Part shown: positions 7,356 through 14,230 of the stretch, piece by piece | Numbering within the stretch: the first letter of the stretch is position 1 | How the letters are laid out: every line of letters starts with the position of its first letter | Assembly (NCBI GenBank): GCA_017937215.1 | Contig: JAGBDZ010000009.1 | Coordinates: forward strand, 1 to 52,820 | Source: Akkermansia sp. | GTDB taxonomy: Bacteria; Verrucomicrobiota; Verrucomicrobiia; Verrucomicrobiales; Akkermansiaceae | DNA: 52,820 bases | Direction: 5' to 3' | Notes under the pieces: model-generated | Told to the model about the DNA's origin: nothing | The model's database searches: none | The model's input: only the letters and a program-made list of their open reading frames with translations | Translations under genes and position numbers: made by a program

Positions 7356-8633
7356 TTACGGCCGGAGGGCACTAATGGGAAACACGTATACACCATCCGG
7401 CCGCTGGTAGGCGGCGTGCGACAGGCCACACACCACCCCCAGGACAGACGGAGCCTTGGCTCCAGGTTGCTCGGTAAACGAATTGCGCAAAGCCACCAGC
7501 GATGCTGCCGCTTTGTCAATCTGCTGAGCTCCCAGCTTGATTTCAAACGCGCACCAGCGACCATCCGGCATTTCTATCACGGCATCCACTTCCCGGTTTT
7601 TATAATCCTGGTAATGGAACAAACGACCGCCAAAAGACTCCGCATATATATTTAAATCCCGTTCACACAGGGCTTCAAACAGAAATCCGAGCGTATTCAG
7701 ATCACCCAGCAGCATTTCAGGTGTTGCCTGCAACAACGCACAGGCGAGCGATGGGTCAGCCAAATGACGTTTCGGGGCTTGCTTTACACGCACACTAGAG
7801 CGCAGATTGCTGTTGTATGCTGGTTGATTTTCAACCAGGAACAAGCGCTCAAGCAAATCCATATATTCGTTTACAGTCTCTCGGTCTATTGTTTCTTCCG
7901 ATTCCTGCTTTATATCCTGCGTGATTTTGCTGCATGTAGCGGTGGTGCTTTCATGGCGCGCCAGCGATCGGAGCAGACGATGTATTTTTCCGGCATCTCG
8001 CCGCACACCGTCCATGCGGTATATATCGTTTTCCAAAGCGTTCCGGAGGTACTCTCTGGGCACCTCGGCAGCTTGCTTTAATGGTAAATCCAGGCTGCCG
8101 GGCCACCCACCGCGCACAACCCACCTAATCACCTGGTTCAGATTCACCTCACCCGTCATGGCTGGCTTCATGCGCTCCTCACAAATCTCCTGCAAAGATA
8201 CCAGCCCTCTTGAATCCCCCGATTCATAAAGAGACATGGGACGCATCCTCAACCGCGCTATACGGCCAGTACCGCTATGTAATATACCTTTCCTCTGTGG
8301 CGTAGCTGACCCAGTCAGCAGGTATTGACCTTTCATCCCTCCAGCATCTACGGCGTAGCGTACGGCATCCCACAGGGGGGGAACCTCCTGCCATTCATCG
8401 ATCAGACGCGGTTTCTCTCCTTCCAGTACGATTCCGGGGTCTGTTTCGGCCAGTTTCTTATTCATGAAGCCACCGGCAGGATCGCCCAGCGAAATGAAGC
8501 TTGCGCAATGGTGTTGCGCTGTCCAGGTCTTACCACACCATTTCGGCCCTTCGATACATACTGCTCCAAATGTGGCAAGATACATTTGTACTTTCTCATC
8601 GATTACTCGTGACCGATATTTCCCGCTCTTCAT
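7356..8633 (-). CDS. AAA_14/DUF4143 family ATPase
   Basis: 425 residues. The N-terminal AAA domain has a Walker A GPKWCGKT (29-36), Walker B-like LIDEWQ (77-82) and a sensor segment YLLTGSATP. A winged-helix-like middle follows. The C-terminal DUF4143 region has the restriction-like pattern VDAVIE...FEIKLG (D350, E364, K366), which resembles a PD-(D/E)xK core. Family functions are largely unknown. The start is ATG 8633 because GAGGAGGA lies 8-9 nt upstream; this is the strongest Shine-Dalgarno I found in the window, unlike the SD-poor neighbours, and suggests transfer. The upstream region is an array of five 23-bp repeats shared with the rph promoter. It ends 14 bp from the convergent thioredoxin-like gene. 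Confidence 0.9.
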   Translation of the reverse strand: MKSGKYRSRVIDEKVQMYLATFGAVCIEGPKWCGKTWTAQHHCASFISLGDPAGGFMNKKLAETDPGIVLEGEKPRLIDEWQEVPPLWDAVRYAVDAGGMKGQYLLTGSATPQRKGILHSGTGRIARLRMRPMSLYESGDSRGLVSLQEICEERMKPAMTGEVNLNQVIRWVVRGGWPGSLDLPLKQAAEVPREYLRNALENDIYRMDGVRRDAGKIHRLLRSLARHESTTATCSKITQDIKQESEETIDRETVNEYMDLLERLFLVENQPAYNSNLRSSVRVKQAPKRHLADPSLACALLQATPEMLLGDLNTLGFLFEALCERDLNIYAESFGGRLFHYQDYKNREVDAVIEMPDGRWCAFEIKLGAQQIDKAAASLVALRNSFTEQPGAKAPSVLGVVCGLSHAAYQRPDGVYVFPISALRP

Positions 8634-8668
8634 GAATTTCTTCCTCCTCAACGATTAATTTACATCAC

Positions 8669-8783
8669 CCCGCAGGATTTGTCAACACTATCCCGCAGGA
8701 TTTCCACTTTTCATCCCGCAAGATTTTCAGTTTTTACCCCGCAGGATTTCCACTTTTCATCCCGCAGGATTTTGGGATTGAGA
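8669..8783. repeat. Five 23-bp tandem repeats between the ATPase gene and rph
   Basis: Units begin at 8669, 8692, 8715, 8738 and 8761, exactly 23 bp apart. Each begins with the 12-mer CCCGCAGGATTT (the third has CCCGCAAGATTT). The 11-bp remainders vary, but units 2 and 4 are identical (CCACTTTTCAT). The spacing of about two helical turns suits side-by-side binding of a protein. The array starts 35 bp upstream of the ATPase ATG, and the last unit runs into the rph -35 box. Confidence 0.95.
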
Positions 8784-8806
8784 AATCCGAGTATCTGTGG
8801 TACAAC
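8778..8806 (+). promoter_or_regulatory. rph promoter, predicted leaderless
   Basis: TTGAGA (8778-8783), 17 bp, TACAAC (8801-8806), then 7 nt to ATG 8814. The -35 overlaps the end of the fifth 23-bp repeat. Confidence 0.65.
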
Positions 8807-8813
8807 TATGTTC

Positions 8814-9593
8814 ATGGAACGCCAGGATAATCGCGGGGTGGATGAAATGCGCCCGCTTGAGTTTGTGTTGGGCGTGGCGCCGAATGCCACGGCTTCTGTT
8901 CTTTCATGCTTTGGTAACACGCGCGTCATCTGCGCGGTGACTATCGAGGAGGACGTGCCGCGCTGGATGAAGCTGCAGCATGTGCCGGGCGGGTGGCTCA
9001 CGGCGGAGTATGCCATGCTCCCCTACTCTACCCTGGACCGCAAGAAGCGCGATTCCGGCGGCAAGGTGGATGGCCGCTCGGTGGAGATTCAGCGCCTCAT
9101 CGGCCGCAGTCTGCGCGCCGTGGTGGATCTGGAGGCCCTGGGTGCCCGCACCATCTGCGTGGATTGCGATGTGCTGCAGGCCGATGGTGGCACGCGCACG
9201 GCCAGTATCACCGGTGCCGCGGTGGCGCTGCAGATTGCGCTGAACCGCCTGGTGGCCACCGGCGCGCTGGAGAAGAACCCGATGAAGCAGCTCGTCTCCG
9301 CCATTTCCGTGGGCAAGCTGCAGGGCACCCCCCTGCTGGACCTCTGCTATGTGGAAGACCGCGATGCCGAGGTGGATATGAATGTGGTCATGACTGAGCA
9401 CGGCGAGTATGTGGAGGTGCAGGGCAGCGGCGAGGAAGCCGTGTTCACCGCCGAGGAAATGGCCCAGATGCTTGCTCTGGCCGCCAAGGGAGCAGCGGCC
9501 ATCACCGCCGCGCAGAAAGCTGCCATAGCCCGCGCCGATGAGCCCAGCGCCAGCGATTTCAACTCCCTGAAAGATTTTTTTGCAAAAAAATAA
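8814..9593 (+). CDS. rph: Ribonuclease PH
   Basis: This phosphorolytic 3'-5' exoribonuclease trims tRNA 3' ends and forms a hexameric ring. The protein has 259 residues. The N-terminus MERQDNRGVDEMRP matches the usual R-x-DGR-x-xDxxRP opening. VTIEEDVPRW, LPYSTLDRKKRDS, GRSVEIQRLIGRSLRAVVDL, the phosphate-binding DCDVLQADGGTRTASITGA and DLCYVEDRDAEVDMNVV are all present. The start ATG 8814 is chosen because the promoter ends 7 nt before it; ATG 8808 (two residues longer) is inside the promoter spacing. The promoter of the next gene overlaps the end of rph. Confidence 0.95.
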   Translation: MERQDNRGVDEMRPLEFVLGVAPNATASVLSCFGNTRVICAVTIEEDVPRWMKLQHVPGGWLTAEYAMLPYSTLDRKKRDSGGKVDGRSVEIQRLIGRSLRAVVDLEALGARTICVDCDVLQADGGTRTASITGAAVALQIALNRLVATGALEKNPMKQLVSAISVGKLQGTPLLDLCYVEDRDAEVDMNVVMTEHGEYVEVQGSGEEAVFTAEEMAQMLALAAKGAAAITAAQKAAIARADEPSASDFNSLKDFFAKK

Positions 9594-9609
9594 AAATTAG
9601 TTGTAGAAT
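9580..9609 (+). promoter_or_regulatory. Promoter of the EF-hand gene, overlapping the rph stop
   Basis: TTGCAA (9580-9585) lies inside the last codons of rph; an 18-bp spacer contains the rph stop; TAGAAT is at 9604-9609. Transcription should begin near 9616. Confidence 0.65.
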
Positions 9610-9614
9610 TCTCC

Positions 9615-9653
9615 AGAAAGCACCGTTCCCTTATGCGAGGAGCGGTGCTTTCT
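9615..9653 (+). other. 5' leader hairpin (or rph terminator)
   Basis: Arms AGAAAGCACCG (9615-9625) and CGGTGCTTTCT (9643-9653) pair perfectly over 11 bp with a 17-nt loop. The stem starts where transcription from the 9580-9609 promoter should begin, so the EF-hand mRNA may carry a 5'-terminal stem-loop. The right arm has only a weak U-run, so a terminator role for rph is possible but less convincing. Confidence 0.6.
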
Positions 9654-9701
9654 GCATCCCAACCTCCTGAAAATCTAAACACAAAACCAAGACATATCAC
9701 C

Positions 9702-10460
9702 ATGAAGAAATCCCTGTTGATTGCTCTGTTCGCCGCCATGCCCCTCATGGCTCAGGAATGCCCGCAGAAGCCGGAGTGCGCCCCGCAGCACCCCTGCTGC
9801 TTCGGTAAGATGCACCGCCCGCACGGCCCCCGTCCCCAGCTGACTGAGGAGCAGAAGGCCGAGATGAAGGCTAAGTTCGAGGCCCGCCGCGCCGAGATGC
9901 TCGCCAAGTTCGACGCTGATAAGGACGGCAAGCTCTCTGAAGATGAGCGCAAGGCTGCCCGCGAGGCTCGCAAGGCTGAGATGAAGGCCAAGTTCATGGA
10001 GAAGTTTGACGCCGACAAGGATGGTCAGCTCTCCGACGCCGAAAAGGAAGCCGCCAAGGCTGAGTTCAAGAAGCACGGCCCCCGCCACCATGGCAAGCGC
10101 TGCGGCCACAAGGGCCCGCGTCATCACGGCAAGTGCTGCGGCCCCAAGGGTCCCCGTCCCCAGCTCACCGAGGAGCAGAAGGCTGAGATGAAGGCCAAGT
10201 TCGAAGCCCGCAAGGCCAAGTTCATGGAGAAGTTCGATACCGACAAGGACGGCAAGATTTCCGACGCCGAGAAGGAAGCCATCAAGGCTGCCCACGAGGC
10301 CCGCAAGGCTGAGATGAAGGCCAAGTTCATGGAGAAGTTCGACACCGACAAGGACGGCAAGATTTCCGACGCTGAGAAGGAAGCCATCAAGGCTGAGTTC
10401 AAGAAGCGTGGCCCCCGCCGCCACGGCAAGTGCTGCGGCCCCAAGTGCGACAAGCACTGA
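9702..10460 (+). CDS. Secreted EF-hand repeat protein, His/Cys-rich
   Basis: 252 residues. A signal peptide (MKKSLLIALFAAMPLMAQ) precedes a mature protein built from repeats. Four canonical EF-hand loops are visible: DADKDGKLSEDE, DADKDGQLSDAE and two copies of DTDKDGKISDAE, each preceded by a lysine-rich helix (AEMKAKFMEKF). Between and after them lie basic His/Cys segments (GPRHHGKRCGHKG, HGKCCGPKG). The two halves, each starting PRPQLTEEQKAEMKAKFEAR, are an internal duplication, and repeated codons suggest recent expansion. It should bind calcium in the periplasm or at the surface, and the His/Cys parts could bind another metal. Start ATG 9702; the longer frame to 9633 crosses the leader hairpin. 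Confidence 0.88.
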   Translation: MKKSLLIALFAAMPLMAQECPQKPECAPQHPCCFGKMHRPHGPRPQLTEEQKAEMKAKFEARRAEMLAKFDADKDGKLSEDERKAAREARKAEMKAKFMEKFDADKDGQLSDAEKEAAKAEFKKHGPRHHGKRCGHKGPRHHGKCCGPKGPRPQLTEEQKAEMKAKFEARKAKFMEKFDTDKDGKISDAEKEAIKAAHEARKAEMKAKFMEKFDTDKDGKISDAEKEAIKAEFKKRGPRRHGKCCGPKCDKH

Positions 10461-10507
10461 TTGACCCCCTTTACCGTTGAGTAACGGTATAGCATAGAGA
10501 CGCTGAG

Positions 10508-10543
10508 CGCCGTCCGGAGTAATCCGGGCGGCGTTTCAGTTTA
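10508..10543 (+). terminator. Terminator of the EF-hand gene
   Basis: CGCCGTCCGGA (10508-10518) pairs with TCCGGGCGGCG (10523-10533) with one mismatch and a 4-nt loop, followed by TTTCAGTTTA. A smaller hairpin TACCGTT/AACGGTA sits at 10472-10489. Confidence 0.7.
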
Positions 10544-10563
10544 GTACCCTTCGGCGCATTTAT

Positions 10564-10599
10564 CGGCTAATTTAGCTGATAATTAGCCGTCATTAGCCG
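10564..10599. repeat. Short inverted/direct repeat in intergenic DNA
   Basis: CGGCTAAT (10564-10571) pairs with ATTAGCCG (10582-10589), and ATTAGCCG recurs directly at 10592-10599. Apart from this, the terminator and the REP-like pair at 10712-10776, I see no gene or RNA in 10461-10834. Confidence 0.5.
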
Positions 10600-10711
10600 T
10601 GGAAAGTCGCCTGGGTGCGGTTCACATGTTCTGCCAATCAGCCGCAGAAAATTCCAATTTGGGGATCTCTAAAAACTCAAAACGAACCGATAAATTGATG
10701 TTTATCGTTAT

Positions 10712-10776
10712 CGGAGCACGGGACTTCAGTCCCGAAATCACGGTGCATTTAATCGGGACTAAAGTCCCGTGCTTCG
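10712..10776. repeat. 65-bp REP-like inverted pair, copy 1
   Basis: Two 24-bp arms (10712-10735 and 10753-10776) are inverted copies differing at two positions, separated by 17 bp. Each arm contains the palindrome CGGGACT-n-AGTCCCG plus the tail GAGCAC or GTGCTT. The first arm recurs exactly at 14161-14184. The architecture is like a BIME (two inverted REPs). Confidence 0.85.
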
Positions 10777-10834
10777 ACAAAGTTCCTCCCCCGCAAATTC
10801 CCATTTGCTGGTTAGTTTTGGTTAACCGGGTTCC

Positions 10835-11515
10835 CTATTTGGTGGCACCGTGGGCGCGGAGGAGCTGCTCAACCTCGCGGTGCTGGCAATCCACCGCCCA
10901 ATCGAGCGGGGTGAATCCTCCCCGGTCCGGCAGGTTGGGGTTGGCGCCGGCTTCCAGCAGCAGGCGGGTGCTTTCCGGCTGATTACCGAGCGCTGCCCAG
11001 GCCAGGGGGGTATCATCATCCACATCGCACTTGTCGGGGTCGGCTCCATAGCGCAGCAGGAGGCGCACCAGGGGCAGGTACCCGCCCCTGCTGGCATAGT
11101 GCAGCGGCCCGCCGTAAAGGGCCACATAGTCCTGCTCATCCGGGTGCACCCCGGCCTCCAGCAGCAGACGCACGATGGCCAGGCCCACGCGCTCCAGCTC
11201 CGGGCAGTCGGCTCCTTCGGTGTAATTATCCGTCAGCCAGATGGAAGAGGCCACCAGCGGGCTCCAGTCATAATCCACATCAGGCCCGAAAAAGTCCAGG
11301 GTGTAGCTCACCATATCCTCATCTTCCGCATAGGGCTGCTCCCGGCACACATCTGCCCACACCGTGGCCAGATCCTGCTGCCGGGCGGCATCCTGCGCAG
11401 CCCATTCCTGCACCGCTGCCGGTATCCCCGCCGCGCGCCGCCCCAGCCAGGCCGCCGGGTCATGACCCATCAGCGAATAGAGAAAATCAATCGGGGGCTG
11501 GTGTCTTTCCGGCAT
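10835..11515 (-). CDS. Ankyrin-repeat protein
   Basis: 226 residues without a signal peptide, so probably cytosolic. The C-terminal half holds three recognisable ankyrin repeats: GGPLHYASRGGYLPLVRLLLRYGADPD, DDTPLAWAALGNQPESTRLLLEAGANPN and GFTPLDWAVDCQHREVEQLLRAHGA. A degenerate one precedes them (VRLLLEAGVHPDEQD). The N-terminal ~100 residues are acidic and match nothing I know. Ankyrin repeats bind other proteins; no partner can be named. The start is ATG 11515; a GTG at 11524 in the same frame lies 2 nt from the ribE stop. It is the last gene of an antiporter-ribE-ankyrin operon. Confidence 0.85.
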   Translation of the reverse strand: MPERHQPPIDFLYSLMGHDPAAWLGRRAAGIPAAVQEWAAQDAARQQDLATVWADVCREQPYAEDEDMVSYTLDFFGPDVDYDWSPLVASSIWLTDNYTEGADCPELERVGLAIVRLLLEAGVHPDEQDYVALYGGPLHYASRGGYLPLVRLLLRYGADPDKCDVDDDTPLAWAALGNQPESTRLLLEAGANPNLPDRGGFTPLDWAVDCQHREVEQLLRAHGATK

Positions 11516-11526
11516 GGGTGGCACGG

Positions 11527-12126
11527 TTACGACTGAATGCCAGGCATCTTGAGCTTCTCCACGTACTTGGCAATCATATCGACCTCGATATCAACGATGC
11601 TGCCGGGGGCGTAGGTGTGCATGATGGTGCGCTCCCAGGTGTGCGGGGTAATCCAGAACTCCAGCTCGGCGGGGCCGGTGATATTGGCCACAGTGAGGGA
11701 AACACCATCGATGGCGATGCTGCCTTTGTCGATGACGTAGCGCATGTATTCCTGCGGGATGGCGATGCGCACCATGTGGTCCTGCCCCACCGGGGTGATG
11801 GAGGTGACGCTGCCGGTGGTATCGACATGGCCCATGACGAAGTGCCCGCCGAAGCGGCCGTTGCCGCCCATGGCGCGCTCCAGGTTGCAGAGGGAGCCCA
11901 CCTGCAGCTGCCCCAGGCTGGTGACGCGCAGGGTCTGCGTGAGGAGGTCGAACTCCACGCGCGTGCCTTCCACTTTATCGACGGTGAGGCAGCAGCCGTT
12001 CACCGCCACAGAATCCCCCAGTGCAAGCTCTGCCGCAAAGGGAATCTCCACCGCATAGCGCGCGCCCTGTGCAATGGGCGTGCGCTCCAGCACCTTGCCG
12101 GTGCATTCCACGAGTCCTGTGAACAT
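11527..12126 (-). CDS. ribE: Riboflavin synthase alpha chain
   Basis: This enzyme converts two 6,7-dimethyl-8-ribityllumazine molecules to riboflavin. The 199-residue protein begins MFTGLVE, the invariant start of the family, and has two tandem lumazine-binding beta-barrels: GDSVAVNGCCLTV in the first and KGSIAIDGVSLTV in the second, with GHFVMGHVDTTG opening the second. It lies 6 nt downstream of the antiporter gene and a few bases before the ankyrin gene, so it is the middle of an operon rather than in a rib operon; ribD is 10 kb away. No FMN riboswitch is visible upstream. E. coli calls this protein RibC. Confidence 0.95.
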   Translation of the reverse strand: MFTGLVECTGKVLERTPIAQGARYAVEIPFAAELALGDSVAVNGCCLTVDKVEGTRVEFDLLTQTLRVTSLGQLQVGSLCNLERAMGGNGRFGGHFVMGHVDTTGSVTSITPVGQDHMVRIAIPQEYMRYVIDKGSIAIDGVSLTVANITGPAELEFWITPHTWERTIMHTYAPGSIVDIEVDMIAKYVEKLKMPGIQS

Positions 12127-12132
12127 AAGTCT

Positions 12133-14058
12133 TTAGTTGCCGAAGTAAATGAAGTTATACAGGCAGAAGATGATGAAGGTGGGCAGCGCAGCCCAGAGGA
12201 AGAGCTGCAGGGCGCTGATGCCGTTCTTGAAGTACTTGCCCAGGATGGCCTGGCCGGCCGGGTTCGGGGCATTGGCAATCACGGTAAGACCGCCGCCGGT
12301 CACGGCACCGGCCACGATGGCGTAGCGGATGTGCTCCGGCAGGTTGGGCACGGTGCTGGAGAGGAAGGTGACGGAGGCGTTGTCATTGAACGCGGTCAGG
12401 ATGCTGGCCAGCCCCATGGTGGCGGTGGCGCCCAGCTCTGCCAGGGCCTGCAGCACCGGCTGCATCCACCAGCCCTGCACACCACCCAGGATGAGCAGGC
12501 CCGCAAGGAAGAAGGCCACCAGCAGCGGCACCTTGATGGAGAAGGCATTCTGATACTGCGGCGTGGCCATGGTGAAGCCCAGGAAGAAGAGGAAACCGCC
12601 GATGAAGATGGCCGGGTGGTGGGCAAAGTATACCGTCCACACCAGGAAGAAGATGGACACGCCGTATACCCAGGCGGGGATGACGTCCTGGCGGTCCTCC
12701 CAGGAGGTGGGCACCGCGCTGTCGAAGGCGCTGTTCAGGCGCTGCACCTCAGCCAGGCGGGCGAATTCCTTGCGGAAGATGAGGAAGTAGATGATGTTGG
12801 AGATGATGATGCCTACGATGGCTTTCCAGCCGAAATGCACGAACATGTGCGCCATGTCCCAGTTCCACTTGCCAGCCACCATCACGATGGGCGGCGCGGC
12901 AAAGTGCGTGAGCGTGCCGCCCACGGATACATTCACGAAAAGCAGCGCCAGCGTGGCATAGCACAGCGCCGGGGCGGGCTTCAGGTGGTAGAATTTCTTG
13001 GCCAGCAGAATGGCCGCCAGGGTCATGGCTGCAGGCTCGGTGATGAAGGAGCCCAGCAGCGGCGCTATGCAGAGCACGGAAAGCCACCAGGCCGCCGGGG
13101 TGCCACCGCCCATGCTCGCGCCGAATTTGAGCGTGTTCTCCGCCAGGCGGTAGATGGGACGCGAGGAGGCGATGACCATGATGACCGCCACGAAGAGCGG
13201 CTCGGTGAAGCTGGTATCGCGGTCGATGTAGCGCAGGAAGTCATCCATGCTGTAGTAGTGCTGGCAGACCAGCGCAAAGGGGATAATCCAGAGGCCGAAC
13301 ACCACTTCCACCTCGCCCAGGAAGTGGCAGAGCGTGCTGCCGAAGGAGACCGGCATGCGCTGCTCCGGGTGCAGAATGCGGAACTTTTCCTCGCGCAGTT
13401 TCTGCTTGTGGGCTTTCTCCATGTGGTGGGCCCACTTCTGGAACATGGGGGCCATGAAGGTGTGCAGAATGGCAAAAAGGAAAATGAGGGTGGCCGCCAG
13501 GTTGAAGTTATCGACCTTCACGCGGTGCACCAGCTTATCCCACAGGCCCATGCCTTCCTCAGCCTTGGAGTATATCTGCAGCGGAATGGGGAAGCGGCTG
13601 TATTGCAGCTTGCCGGCGGTGTAGTGGTGGCTCCAGGCAGCCAGCTGGCCGTTCGGGTCGGCGTGGTACACGGTCTTGCCGCACTCCGGGCAGGGCTTGT
13701 GCGCCATGGGCAGGGCAAACTTAACCTTCATGGCGGCGTGCTCCAGCACACTGTGGCCATCGTAGGCATGGTGCTCATGGGAGAGGTAGCCTTGCAGCGC
13801 CTCAAGACTCATGGATTCCGCAGCAATGAGCAGCGCGTTGCTCGCATTCGGGCAGAGGTTCAGGCTCTTCACCAGGGCCTCCTTCGCCTGGGCTTCCGCG
13901 CGGATTTCCTCCACAGTCGGCACTGCGGCCGCACCATGATGCACACAGGACGGCTGATGATGAGATTGTTCAACCGGGACCAATTCCTCCTGAGCCTGCA
14001 GGTTGCCCAGCAGAGCTGCCATGCCCCAGACCATTGTTGCAATGAACCACTTGCGCAT
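12133..14058 (-). CDS. Putative Na+/H+ antiporter (Na_H_antiport_3 type) with N-terminal periplasmic domain
   Basis: 641 residues. A signal-like segment (WFIATMVWGMAALLGNL) and a ~165-residue soluble, His-rich region precede about eleven membrane segments from residue ~188. The membrane part contains FGASMGGGTPAAWWLSVL, GSFITEPAAMTLAA, TLTHFAAPPIVMVAG and FNDNASVTFL, resembling ion-transporter superfamily antiporters and matching the putative Na+/H+ antiporter family PF07399 as I know it. The soluble region has a CPEC pair (C123, C126) in KPCPECGKTV, like half a zinc ribbon. It should export Na+ in exchange for protons at the inner membrane. It is first in an operon with ribE (6-nt gap) and the ankyrin gene. 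Transported ion is inferred. Confidence 0.85.
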   Translation of the reverse strand: MRKWFIATMVWGMAALLGNLQAQEELVPVEQSHHQPSCVHHGAAAVPTVEEIRAEAQAKEALVKSLNLCPNASNALLIAAESMSLEALQGYLSHEHHAYDGHSVLEHAAMKVKFALPMAHKPCPECGKTVYHADPNGQLAAWSHHYTAGKLQYSRFPIPLQIYSKAEEGMGLWDKLVHRVKVDNFNLAATLIFLFAILHTFMAPMFQKWAHHMEKAHKQKLREEKFRILHPEQRMPVSFGSTLCHFLGEVEVVFGLWIIPFALVCQHYYSMDDFLRYIDRDTSFTEPLFVAVIMVIASSRPIYRLAENTLKFGASMGGGTPAAWWLSVLCIAPLLGSFITEPAAMTLAAILLAKKFYHLKPAPALCYATLALLFVNVSVGGTLTHFAAPPIVMVAGKWNWDMAHMFVHFGWKAIVGIIISNIIYFLIFRKEFARLAEVQRLNSAFDSAVPTSWEDRQDVIPAWVYGVSIFFLVWTVYFAHHPAIFIGGFLFFLGFTMATPQYQNAFSIKVPLLVAFFLAGLLILGGVQGWWMQPVLQALAELGATATMGLASILTAFNDNASVTFLSSTVPNLPEHIRYAIVAGAVTGGGLTVIANAPNPAGQAILGKYFKNGISALQLFLWAALPTFIIFCLYNFIYFGN

Positions 14059-14085
14059 AATAAAGTTCAGAAAACGTTCAGAGCC

Positions 14086-14115
14086 ATACTAGCACATTCA
14101 CTCCCCCGTTGGCGA
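14086..14115 (-). promoter_or_regulatory. Promoter of the antiporter-ribE-ankyrin operon
   Basis: TCGCCA (14110-14115), 18 bp, TAGTAT (14086-14091). It leaves a leader of about 20 nt before ATG 14058. The -35 is weak. Confidence 0.5.
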
Positions 14116-14160
14116 GCAAAAAAGTCGATATTTGAAAAACGGCAGGAAGTTTGTTTTTCT

Positions 14161-14225
14161 CGGAGCACGGGACTTCAGTCCCGATTAAACTCACTGCGGT
14201 TTCGGAACTGAAATCCCATTCTCTG
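14161..14225. repeat. 65-bp REP-like inverted pair, copy 2 (reversed)
   Basis: The left arm (14161-14184) is identical to 10712-10735. The right arm (14202-14225) is a decayed inverted copy differing mostly by transitions. The spacer is again 17 bp and matches the reverse complement of the copy-1 spacer at about 12 of 17 positions, so this copy lies in opposite orientation to the one at 10712. It ends 5 bp from the stop of the restriction-modification gene. Confidence 0.75.
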
Positions 14226-14230
14226 CTGGC

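Noticed and set aside
8669..8783. CRISPR array
   Set aside because: Repeats are 12 conserved bases in a 23-bp step with no unique 30-bp spacers and no cas genes.
11518..14211. Plus-strand 897-codon frame
   Set aside because: Antisense to ribE and the antiporter gene; low-complexity translation caused by GC-rich codons.
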